Notes under the pieces: generated by a model | The model's input: the letters and a program-made list of their open reading frames with translations, nothing else | Database searches by the model: none | Told to the model about the DNA's origin: nothing | Shown here: positions 25,982 through 33,490 of the stretch, piece by piece | How the letters are laid out: every line of letters starts with the position of its first letter | Position numbering within the stretch: position 1 is the stretch's first letter | Assembly (NCBI GenBank): GCA_014238855.1 | Contig: JABAAH010000026.1 | Location: forward strand, 1-36,395 | From: Planctomycetota bacterium | GTDB lineage: Bacteria; Planctomycetota; Planctomycetia; Pirellulales; UBA1268 | Direction of reading: 5' to 3' | Length of the DNA stretch: 36,395 nt | Program-made: the position numbers and the translations under genes

Positions 25982-27486
25982 TATCCCAACAGTTCCTTGA
26001 TTGGCTGTACGTGTTCGACACCAACCAATTTCTGGTCGAGACCACCGAAGAAATAACTCAGTCGATTTGGATCGAGACCCAGCAAGTGAAGCACTGTGGC
26101 ATGGAGACTCTTCACGTGATACCCAGCTTTTTCTCCATTGCCATGTCCCGGTCCAGGTGCAATAGCTGCTGCACCGAGTTCATCAGTTTCACCAACACTG
26201 ATCCCACCCTTCACACCACCGCCTGCCATCCACATTGTGAATCCGAAGGAATTGTGATCTCGCCCTGTTCCTTTTGCATATTCAGCCGTTGGCTGCCGAC
26301 CGAACTCACCTCCCCAAATAACAAGCGTTTCATCGAGAAGGCCCGAACGCTTCAGGTCAGCAAGGAGACCCGCAATTGGCCGGTCCGTATTGCCTGCGTG
26401 AAATGCATGGTTTTTTTCAAGGTCACCATGAGCATCCCAGTTGTCATCATTATGAGCGCCACCAGAGTACACCTGTACAAAGCGGACCCCACGTTCAACC
26501 ATTCGACGGGCCAAAAGACATTGTCGACCAAAGTGGGAAGTCCGATCCTGATCAAGACCGTAGAGCTTCTTTGTCTCCACAGTTTCTTGAGAAAGATCAA
26601 CGGCCTCAGGAGCATGTTCCTGCATTCGCCACGCGAGCTCATAGGAAGCAATTCGGGCCGCCAGTTCCGAGTTATCACCCCGCGATAGAAAGTGCTCTGA
26701 ATTGGATTGTTGCAATGAGTTCAGCAAGGCACGCTGAGCAGCCAAAGGCATATCATCTGGTGGAGCCAAATTCAAAATTGGATCTCCCTGACTTCGAAGG
26801 AGTGTTGCCTGGTAGGTCGCTGGCATATAGCCACTCGCCCAGTTCTTTGCTCCAGAGATGGGGCCGCCCTTTTTATCCAGCATGACCATAAATCCTGGAA
26901 GGTTTTCATTCACACTTCCAAGGCCATAATTCACCCATGACCCGAGGCACGGTGCACCCGACTGAATTTTCCCTGAATTCATCTGAAGCATTGCTGACCC
27001 ATGAATTGGCGAGTCTGCTGTCATTGAATGAATAAATGCAATGTCATCAACATGCTGACCAATATGAGGAAAGAGATCACTCACCCACTTTCCACATTCG
27101 CCATATTGTTTGAACTTCCACTTGGGTCCAACGGCGCGGCTTTCACTTCGCTCACCACCACGACCTTTTGTCTTCACCTTGATAATTTTTCCATCAAGCG
27201 GATAAAGAGCAGGCTTATAGTCAAACGTATCCACGTGACTTGGCCCACCATACATAAACAGAAAAATGACGCTCTTTGCTTTCGGTGCAAACATTGGTAG
27301 TTTTGCTGCCAATGGATTCTGATATCCAGTAACCCCGTCAGCTGCATGCGTTTGATTTGCAAAGAAGTTGCCGTCCAGCAAGCCCGAAAGTGCTAGGCCG
27401 GCAAACGAACCGCCAGCCTCCCAGAAAAACTCCCGGCGGGTATTACCACAGAACGAACCACGGGGTTTGGAGTCATTTGTACTCAT
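25981..27486 (-). CDS. DUF1501 Tat-exported protein
   Basis: A 501-residue planctomycete DUF1501 protein, a distant member of the alkaline-phosphatase/sulfatase-like fold. The N-terminus has a twin-arginine signal, NTRREFFWEAGGSFAGLALS (RR at 17-18), so it is exported folded. Family wording includes KSVIFLFMYGGPSHVDTFDY, SMTADSPIHGSAMLQMNSG, GVRFVQVYSGGAHNDDNWDAH and WGGEFGRQPTAE, ending HLLGLDPNRLSYFFGGLDQKL. ATG 27486 is preferred to the TTG at 27498. It is nearly always paired with a DUF1549/DUF1553 gene in this phylum, as here. The biochemical role is not established; the context points to extracellular polymer processing. Confidence 0.93.
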   Translation of the reverse strand: MSTNDSKPRGSFCGNTRREFFWEAGGSFAGLALSGLLDGNFFANQTHAADGVTGYQNPLAAKLPMFAPKAKSVIFLFMYGGPSHVDTFDYKPALYPLDGKIIKVKTKGRGGERSESRAVGPKWKFKQYGECGKWVSDLFPHIGQHVDDIAFIHSMTADSPIHGSAMLQMNSGKIQSGAPCLGSWVNYGLGSVNENLPGFMVMLDKKGGPISGAKNWASGYMPATYQATLLRSQGDPILNLAPPDDMPLAAQRALLNSLQQSNSEHFLSRGDNSELAARIASYELAWRMQEHAPEAVDLSQETVETKKLYGLDQDRTSHFGRQCLLARRMVERGVRFVQVYSGGAHNDDNWDAHGDLEKNHAFHAGNTDRPIAGLLADLKRSGLLDETLVIWGGEFGRQPTAEYAKGTGRDHNSFGFTMWMAGGGVKGGISVGETDELGAAAIAPGPGHGNGEKAGYHVKSLHATVLHLLGLDPNRLSYFFGGLDQKLVGVEHVQPIKELLG

Positions 27487-27533
27487 TATACATTCCAACT
27501 TTTCTTGTATGAATAACGCTATTTTTGTTCATA

Positions 27534-29924
27534 TCAGTCAAGATAAGCAAACTCGTTGAGATTCAAAAGAAACAAGCAATACAACTCGAGTGATCGCCCT
27601 GGGCTTATACCCTCTGTCGTTTCCAATTCATTGATTAATGCAAGGCCATGCTGTACTTCGTCGTCTGTTGGCTCACGGACCAGCGCAACTTCAATTGCAC
27701 GACGCACACAGGATTTCGTGTCGGCCATGTCTGGGCCGCCAGCCTCACCTGCAATGCGTTGAGCAAACACCTTTGATTGTTGTTGCATAAATTCACTATT
27801 CATCATGCCAAGAGCCTGTGTTGGCTGCGTTGTGACAAACCGAACCGGACATGTCGTATCTGTATCGGCCAGATCAAAATCAGCAAGAATCGGAGTGATC
27901 AATGATCGCTTTACATGGACATAAACACTCCGACGAGCCTGTTCCTCCGGTGAAGAATTTCCCCACCCCTGACCCGGCTTCGACTGAGTCGCCAGCACTT
28001 CCTTTGGAATTGATGGAAATGTGCCAGGACCAAACATCTTTGGATTAAAAGCACCACTCACTATATGCACAGAATCCCGTAATTCTTCAGCCGAAAGGCG
28101 TCGCATATCAAATCGCCAAAATGATTCATTCCTTGAATCCTGTGCGTACGCTTCTTGATTTGGTGTCGAGGCGGCCTGATACGCCGCTGACATCAGAATT
28201 GTTTTCTGCAGACCTTTGAGCTGCCAGCCTTGTCGAAGCAGTTCTGTCGCCATCCAGTCAAGTAATTCTGGATGTGTGGGAGGGTCACCAGCGAACCCAA
28301 AGTTACTAGGGCTTCGGACGATCCCGCGACCAAAGTGATACTGCCATATACGATTTGCAAGCACCCTTGCAGTCAGAGGGTTCTCTGCTGACACAATCCA
28401 CTTCGCAAGTGCAAGCCTCCTGCCAGTTGAGCGACCATTTTCTGGTGGCTCTATCGTAGGAGTTGCTGCCTTCAGGACGGACGGGAATGCCGGCTCAACA
28501 AGGAGCTCAGGAGACGTCTCAGCGTGAGGGTTCCCACGATACAATACAAACGTGTCGGGGGCCGTCGTTCCGTATTCTGTAACAACAAGAGCAGCTGCCA
28601 TTTGCGCCTTCTCCTGTTCCAGCTGCCGCACCTTTTCATGCCATGCTTTTAGATCTTTCTTTGTCAGCTCGTCTCGCGCCTGCTCGCCATGTTCTTTGAT
28701 TCGTTGCTTGATAGCTTTCACTTCTCCACGAGCTTCCTGAAGCCGACGATTTCTATCACGTGCAATATCTTTTGCTTCTGCAGGTGTCATTTCTCCTTTC
28801 GGAAGTGGCTGCTCAATAAAGTCTGGGTTCATCTGCCGGTCACCCATAGGGGTGATATTCTGAAAAAATGCCAGAAGCGAGTAGTAATCTCGCTGGAGAA
28901 TTGGATCAATTTTATGATCATGACATCGCGCACAATCAACCGTCATTGCAAGAAATGTTTTTGCTGTGGTGGCCACGACATCGTCAAGCTGATCATAACG
29001 ATGTTGAAGTTTGTCGGCCGGCTCATCATCCCAGATACCAAGACGATAGTATCCCGTTGCAATCAAACTCTCTGCGGTTGGCTCTGGGATTTCATCACCC
29101 GCAAGTTGTTCAATGACAAAGTCATCGAATGGTTTATCGTCATTGAACGATCTGATGACATAATCTCGATAGCGCCATGAATGTGGTTTATTTCCATCCC
29201 GCTCGTAGCTATTGGTATCTGCGTACCGAACAAGATCAAGCCAATGACGAGCCCACTGCTCACCGTAATGCGGTGACGCTAACAGCCGATCCACAACTTG
29301 CTCCCACGCATGTGGTGATGTGTCAGCTACAAAGTCTTGGACTTCCTGTTCCGAAGGTGGCAGACCCGTTACGTTGTAGGTCGCCCGTCGCAATAACGCT
29401 CGACGATCTGCTTTGGGCGGGACAGGCAATGAATGCTCTGCCAGGCCTGCCTGAATAAATACATCGATGGGATTTATTTCACCAGCACTGCTTCCGACAG
29501 AATGCTCCTGAACATTAGGTCTTACGAGTGAACGAAATGCCCAGTGCTCTTTCCACTGTGCCCCATCGTCGATCCAACCACGTAGCGCTGAAACTTCATC
29601 AGCGGTAAGTCGCGCACCTTCTGGTGGCATTTGAAGATCAAGGTCTGAAGAGGTCACTCGCGATAGAATCTCACTCGCATCGACATCACCTGGCACGATG
29701 GCCTGATACCCGCTATCGAGTTCAGCAGTTGCTGATGCTGCAGTATCAAATCGCAAACCCGCTTCCTGTGTATCCGGGCCATGGCACGCAAAACATCGCT
29801 TGGCCAGCAATGGCTGGATATCTCGAGAAAAATCAGCAGCTATCACCTGAAGCGAACAAGAGAGGCTGAAAAAAACAGCCAGTGCCGCTCCGAATGCTGC
29901 CGTGGGGGAGATATGTTGTGCCAT
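27534..29924 (-). CDS. DUF1549/DUF1553 planctomycete cytochrome C-type protein
   Basis: A 796-residue exported protein. A signal peptide (residues about 10-30) is followed by a planctomycete-type cytochrome c domain, FSRDIQPLLAKRCFACHGPD, with heme motif C44-x-x-C47-H48. DUF1549 follows (INPIDVFIQAGLAEHSL, YGEQWARHWLDLVRYADTN, DDKPFDDFVIEQLAGDEIP), then a charged coiled coil (about 390-450), and DUF1553 (GRRLALAKWIVSAENPLTAR, NRIWQYHFGRGIV, TLPS-like QPTQALGMMNSEF). ATG 29924 is chosen, with AGAGGA upstream; a TTG seven codons earlier is the alternative. It starts the operon and is typically co-transcribed with DUF1501 genes. A role in electron transfer linked to extracellular polymer degradation is often suggested but unproven. 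Confidence 0.93.
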   Translation of the reverse strand: MAQHISPTAAFGAALAVFFSLSCSLQVIAADFSRDIQPLLAKRCFACHGPDTQEAGLRFDTAASATAELDSGYQAIVPGDVDASEILSRVTSSDLDLQMPPEGARLTADEVSALRGWIDDGAQWKEHWAFRSLVRPNVQEHSVGSSAGEINPIDVFIQAGLAEHSLPVPPKADRRALLRRATYNVTGLPPSEQEVQDFVADTSPHAWEQVVDRLLASPHYGEQWARHWLDLVRYADTNSYERDGNKPHSWRYRDYVIRSFNDDKPFDDFVIEQLAGDEIPEPTAESLIATGYYRLGIWDDEPADKLQHRYDQLDDVVATTAKTFLAMTVDCARCHDHKIDPILQRDYYSLLAFFQNITPMGDRQMNPDFIEQPLPKGEMTPAEAKDIARDRNRRLQEARGEVKAIKQRIKEHGEQARDELTKKDLKAWHEKVRQLEQEKAQMAAALVVTEYGTTAPDTFVLYRGNPHAETSPELLVEPAFPSVLKAATPTIEPPENGRSTGRRLALAKWIVSAENPLTARVLANRIWQYHFGRGIVRSPSNFGFAGDPPTHPELLDWMATELLRQGWQLKGLQKTILMSAAYQAASTPNQEAYAQDSRNESFWRFDMRRLSAEELRDSVHIVSGAFNPKMFGPGTFPSIPKEVLATQSKPGQGWGNSSPEEQARRSVYVHVKRSLITPILADFDLADTDTTCPVRFVTTQPTQALGMMNSEFMQQQSKVFAQRIAGEAGGPDMADTKSCVRRAIEVALVREPTDDEVQHGLALINELETTEGISPGRSLELYCLFLLNLNEFAYLD

Positions 29925-29959
29925 AAAAAATGAGTTCCTCTGCAAGACTATCTCTTATT

Positions 29960-29974
29960 GTAAGCACGTCTTAC
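29960..29974 (-). promoter_or_regulatory. Inverted repeat and possible promoter of the sulfatase operon
   Basis: GTAAG and CTTAC form a 5-bp dyad with a 5-bp spacer about 36-50 bp upstream of the DUF1549/1553 start. On the operon strand a TACAAT box overlaps it, with TTGTTT 15 bp upstream, resembling a weak sigma-70 promoter with a short spacer. Operator overlap with a -10 box would fit repression. Evidence is weak. Confidence 0.25.
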
Positions 29975-30100
29975 CGGAAACAAAAAAACGCATCCGAATC
30001 ACTCTGCCTATTGCGTTGCCTTTATCGCTCTAAAACGATGTAGACGCATATTCTGGGCACGAAATCGGTGATACAGCGCATCGTGTCAACTGTGACAGAT

Positions 30101-30168
30101 CATATGATTTTGCGCATTTTCACTACGCTTTTTTACATATGCGTTTTAGTCAAGCTATTTCACATATG
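30101..30168. repeat. Three CATATG-containing elements
   Basis: CATATG occurs at 30101, 30136 and 30163. The last two sit in a longer shared string, TTT(T/C)ACATATG, with starts 27 bp apart. Each hexamer is itself a palindrome. The cluster may be a set of regulator sites for the SDR gene or the divergent operon. Confidence 0.35.
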
Positions 30169-30295
30169 ATGAGGGCTGTATCGTCAAGAAACGAAGAATC
30201 ACACTGGTTCTGAAACGTGTCCGTGAAGCACCGGGTCTCTGATCACCACAAATACTTTTTATCTACAAGCCTTTTACCCTTTTTTTTCAAAAATC

Positions 30296-31054
30296 ATGTC
30301 GCCATTCACACTTGAAAATAGAGTTGCTCTTGTCACTGGTTCATCGACAGGGCTCGGAAAAGAAACTGCTGCATGCCTTGGTCGGGCAGGGGCAAAAGTT
30401 GCTCTGAACTATGCCAACAATAAGAAGCGAGCAGAGTCCGCTCTTGCTGAATTCCATGCCATGGGAATTACAGCCAAACTCTTTCCAGCAAATATTACAA
30501 ATGCTGAAGAAATCGATGCCATGGTGACGGCGATTGAGCAGTCTCTTGGCCCAATTGATATTGCTGTTATGAATGCCACACCTGCTCAACCACTCAAACC
30601 TATTGAAGAATACGACTGGGACTTCTATCAGCAAATGCTTGATTTTTTCATAAAGAGTCCGTATCTACTCGCCCGCCGACTTCTGCCAGGAATGAAAGAA
30701 CGTAAACGTGGGAGGCTTATAAACATTACCAGTGAAACTTTTTTACTGGGTGTCGCGCCATTTTCAGCATACGTTGCAGCCAAAGGTGGCCAGACAGGTT
30801 GGTCACGCAGCATGGCAAACGAACTCGCTCCCTATGGCATCACAGTCAATATGGTTGCTCCCGGATGGGTACCAACAGAGCGTCATAAAAATGACCCAGA
30901 GGAAGATAAGGAAGCATACGCTCAAACAGTTCCCATGGGCCGATGGGGTAAACCTGACGATGTTGGTTGGGCTGTCACCTATTTTGCCAGTGATGAAGCT
31001 TCGTTTGTGACTGGGCAAACCATCGCGGTGAATGGTGGGAAAACCGTCTGGTAA
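30296..31054 (+). CDS. Short-chain dehydrogenase/reductase (FabG-like)
   Basis: A 252-residue classical SDR. The cofactor loop is VALVTGSSTGLGKE (TGxxxGxG, residues 14-21). NATP replaces the usual NNAG (N93), and the catalytic triad is S146 (NITSET), Y159 and K163 (YVAAK). NMVAPGWVPTE and the C-terminal SFVTGQTIAVNGGKTVW match the FabG-like branch. An NAD(P)H-dependent oxidoreductase is certain; whether it acts in fatty acid synthesis or on a sugar or alcohol is not. It stands alone, with a T-rich leader before ATG 30296, and ends 14 bp from a convergent gene. Confidence 0.9.
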   Translation: MSPFTLENRVALVTGSSTGLGKETAACLGRAGAKVALNYANNKKRAESALAEFHAMGITAKLFPANITNAEEIDAMVTAIEQSLGPIDIAVMNATPAQPLKPIEEYDWDFYQQMLDFFIKSPYLLARRLLPGMKERKRGRLINITSETFLLGVAPFSAYVAAKGGQTGWSRSMANELAPYGITVNMVAPGWVPTERHKNDPEEDKEAYAQTVPMGRWGKPDDVGWAVTYFASDEASFVTGQTIAVNGGKTVW

Positions 31055-31068
31055 TGATACAGATTGCT

Positions 31069-31686
31069 TTAGAAACGACCAAGCGTCGACTGAAGTTGAT
31101 CGTTTACCTGACTCATTCCTACACGGATGCTATCAAGCACCTTCTGTGAATTTGTCTCAACAAGATTAAAATACCCTCCTGCTGAATTCTTTGAATCGGT
31201 GGGGTAGAGGGCAAGGCTTGGAAGATGAAGGCCGCATTGCTTACACACTGTTCGCTGTTCACAAATGCACCAGTTCTGATGTCCATGGCTGCGTGATGTG
31301 GATTGAGGCTGGGTGTGAGGCTGGGTGTGAGGCTGGGTGTGAGGCTGGGTGATAGAGGGCGGCTGTGCCGCTGCAGCCTCCATGACAACCTCATTCAAAC
31401 CAACCAATGGTGGACGTTCCGCTGGCGTGCCAGATGGTCCATAGACGTCATCCATCCAGTCGAACGGTTCGTCAATTGCAGTGGTTTCAGCAGTCACCTG
31501 ATTTGTATGCCCCTGAACGAGCAGAAGAGTCTCTGCGTCTGGCTGGCACATGTTCTCTTTTTCACATACTGGCTGCGATTTAGGCCGCCAACCATCACAC
31601 GTTTCATTTGCAGGCACTCGACTTGTAGTTGCGACAACACATGTCACGACTACGACATACAAAACTTTTCGACACGGTTTCAGCAT
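31069..31686 (-). CDS. Exported protein with TQPH repeats and Cys motif, unknown
   Basis: A 205-residue protein with an N-terminal hydrophobic stretch (VLYVVVVTCVVATTSRVPA) that serves as signal peptide or anchor. The middle is acidic and Pro-rich and contains a TQPH tetrapeptide repeated about four times, encoded by the 12-bp DNA repeat at 31305-31352. After it comes a Cys pattern, CICEQRTVCKQCGLHLP, that could bind a metal, and a polar C-terminus. No family is recognised. It lies 180 bp after glnA on the same strand and may have its own promoter. Confidence 0.6.
   Translation of the reverse strand: MLKPCRKVLYVVVVTCVVATTSRVPANETCDGWRPKSQPVCEKENMCQPDAETLLLVQGHTNQVTAETTAIDEPFDWMDDVYGPSGTPAERPPLVGLNEVVMEAAAAQPPSITQPHTQPHTQPHTQPQSTSRSHGHQNWCICEQRTVCKQCGLHLPSLALYPTDSKNSAGGYFNLVETNSQKVLDSIRVGMSQVNDQLQSTLGRF
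31305..31352. repeat. Four tandem 12-bp repeats
   Basis: GAGGCTGGGTGT is repeated at 31305, 31317, 31329 and, with one change (final GA), 31341. The unit is a multiple of three and encodes the TQPH repeat of the overlapping minus-strand gene, so copy number can vary without breaking the frame. Confidence 0.92.
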
Positions 31687-31866
31687 TACAATTTTCCCCT
31701 GCAGTGATTCAGGTCATCATCCTGACTCTAAGTGCAAATCATTCTCGATGAAGAGGAGAATCGGTACAGGCAGTACGACCAGAACGGTATTCTCAGAAAG
31801 GAAGGCAGTTGTTTCCCAGACTACCTGGCTTGCCACCACTCAAAGGCTCACGTCATGGGTGGCCAC

Positions 31867-33270
31867 CTACGCATCAAAGTAGAGACAAAATTCCCAGGGA
31901 TGAGGACGAGCTTGAAGCGGTGTAATCTCATTGTCTCGCTTGTGAGAAATCCAGGTACGAATGACATCATCGGTGAAGACGTCTCCTCGCAAGAGAAATT
32001 CATGATCTTGCTCAAGCGCATCAATCGACTCACCAAGCACGGCTGGTGTTTTCAGAACATCAGCCAACTCCTCCGGTGGCATGTCATAAATATCACGGTC
32101 AAGCGGCTCACCAGGATCAGTACGGTTTTGGATTCCATCGATAGCTGCCATAAGAATTGCCGAAAATGCAAGGTACGGATTACACGTTGGGTCGGGACAC
32201 CGAAATTCAATCCGTTTTGTTTTTGGATTCGTTGAATACATCGGAATTCGACAGGCTGCCGATCGATTTCGTTGCGAATAGGCCAGGTTAATTGGTGCCT
32301 CATACCCGGGCACCAGTCGTTTGTAGCTGTTCGTTGTTGGATTCGTCAGGGCAAGAAGCGCTCGTGCATGTTTCAGAATTCCACCAAGAGCATGGAGTGC
32401 AACGTCCGAAAGGCCGGCGTATCCAGAGCCACCAAAAAGCGGTTTTCCATCTTTCCATAACGATAGATTGACATGCATTCCAGAGCCGCTATCACCGTAA
32501 ATTGGTTTCGGCATGAAGGTCGCCGTTCGGTCGTGTTTCCGGGCAACGTTCCGAACGATGTACTTGTAAAGGCACATTTGATCAGCCATTCGCACAAGAC
32601 TTTGGTATCGCATATCGATTTCACACTGACCAGCTGAAGCAACCTCATGATGTTGCGCTTCAACATCAATACCACACTGAATCATAGTGAGCATCATTTC
32701 CGTTCGGATGTCCATCATCTGATCAGTTGGTGGGACCGGACTATAACCCTGACGGTGGCGGACCTGATATCCGTGATTACCACTTCCGCGATTCCACTCT
32801 GCTTCGGCTGAATCGATTGAATAAAATCCCTGATGTGCATTCTGATCAAAGTGGGCAGCATCAAAAACAAAGAACTCTGCTTCTGGCCCAATAAAACATG
32901 TATCAGCAATACCAGTTCCCTCTAGGTAGATTGCCGCCTTGCGAGCAATGAAGCGAGGATCACGAGAATAGTCTTCACGAGTGATTGGATCTTGCACCAT
33001 ACATATGACAGCGAGTGTTGGCACTGAGGTAAATGGATCGACAAATGCTGTATCAGGAACTGGAACAAGCAGCATGTCACTTTCATTAATTGCCTGCCAT
33101 CCACGAATACTTGAACCATCAAACCCAATTCCATCTTCAAAGACTTCTTCCTCAAGCTTTGCAACGGGAATAGTGAAATGCTGCCAGGTACCAAGAAAGT
33201 CAACGAATCGGAGATCGACTGCTTTCACTTCTTTCTCGCGACACATCGCGATCACTTCACGGGGCTTCAT
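31867..33270 (-). CDS. glnA: Glutamine synthetase, type I
   Basis: A 467-residue GSI enzyme that makes glutamine from glutamate, ammonia and ATP. Conserved parts include VDFLGTWQHFTIPV, FEDGIGFDGSSIRGW, the metal block GPEAEFFVFD, VEAQHHEVASAGQCEID, GSGMHVNLSLWKDGKPLF, and the substrate loop NRSAACRIP. RDIYDMPPEE keeps the Tyr (about residue 395) at the adenylylation site of beta-type GSI, so control by GlnE is possible. ATG 33270 gives the usual length; the TTG at 33294 would add eight residues. The 196-bp gap to the GH81 gene probably holds its promoter; I found no clean sigma-54 site there. Confidence 0.97.
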   Translation of the reverse strand: MKPREVIAMCREKEVKAVDLRFVDFLGTWQHFTIPVAKLEEEVFEDGIGFDGSSIRGWQAINESDMLLVPVPDTAFVDPFTSVPTLAVICMVQDPITREDYSRDPRFIARKAAIYLEGTGIADTCFIGPEAEFFVFDAAHFDQNAHQGFYSIDSAEAEWNRGSGNHGYQVRHRQGYSPVPPTDQMMDIRTEMMLTMIQCGIDVEAQHHEVASAGQCEIDMRYQSLVRMADQMCLYKYIVRNVARKHDRTATFMPKPIYGDSGSGMHVNLSLWKDGKPLFGGSGYAGLSDVALHALGGILKHARALLALTNPTTNSYKRLVPGYEAPINLAYSQRNRSAACRIPMYSTNPKTKRIEFRCPDPTCNPYLAFSAILMAAIDGIQNRTDPGEPLDRDIYDMPPEELADVLKTPAVLGESIDALEQDHEFLLRGDVFTDDVIRTWISHKRDNEITPLQARPHPWEFCLYFDA

Positions 33271-33490
33271 AATGCTCTCGACGGCTTTTGACAATGAACT
33301 AGAGACACTAAGAATTTACACCGAATGGGCCTGAATTGGCAGCAGTATGGTTCTCCCCCGGACTTCTACTTGCTGATCCCCGGCAAGAAAGCACCGTCTT
33401 GTCGCCAGTTGAGAGAATTCACCAACTGCAAAAAGCCTGACAATTCTATGGGTACCTAGATGACTCTCACACTTTTCCCAAGGAATTCAG

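Larger units (their letters stand above)
29925..30295. other. 371-bp divergent intergenic region
   Basis: No convincing gene or RNA is seen here. It separates the sulfatase operon (minus) from an SDR gene (plus). It holds an inverted repeat with 5-bp arms near 29960-29974, three CATATG hexamers between 30101 and 30168, and T-rich runs just before the SDR start. Short open frames (for example the one starting in the last CATATG copy) have no family resemblance or good start signals. Confidence 0.6.

Noticed and set aside
25936-26688. 250-codon plus-strand open frame
   Set aside because: Lies wholly antisense to the DUF1501 gene and sulfatase start; its translation has no recognisable domain and reflects the codon pattern of the real strand.
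28689-29180. 163-codon plus-strand open frame
   Set aside because: Antisense to the DUF1549/1553 gene; composition is His/Cys/Phe-rich in the way typical of shadow frames.
30171-30295. Short open frames or a tRNA-like stretch in the SDR upstream region
   Set aside because: No T-loop motif, no cloverleaf pairing by eye, and the small frames end quickly without family resemblance.
33300-33420. Possible sigma-54 promoter before glnA
   Set aside because: A TGGC...TGC pair exists on the glnA strand, but the GG to GC spacing is 12 rather than 10, so it does not fit the -24/-12 rule.
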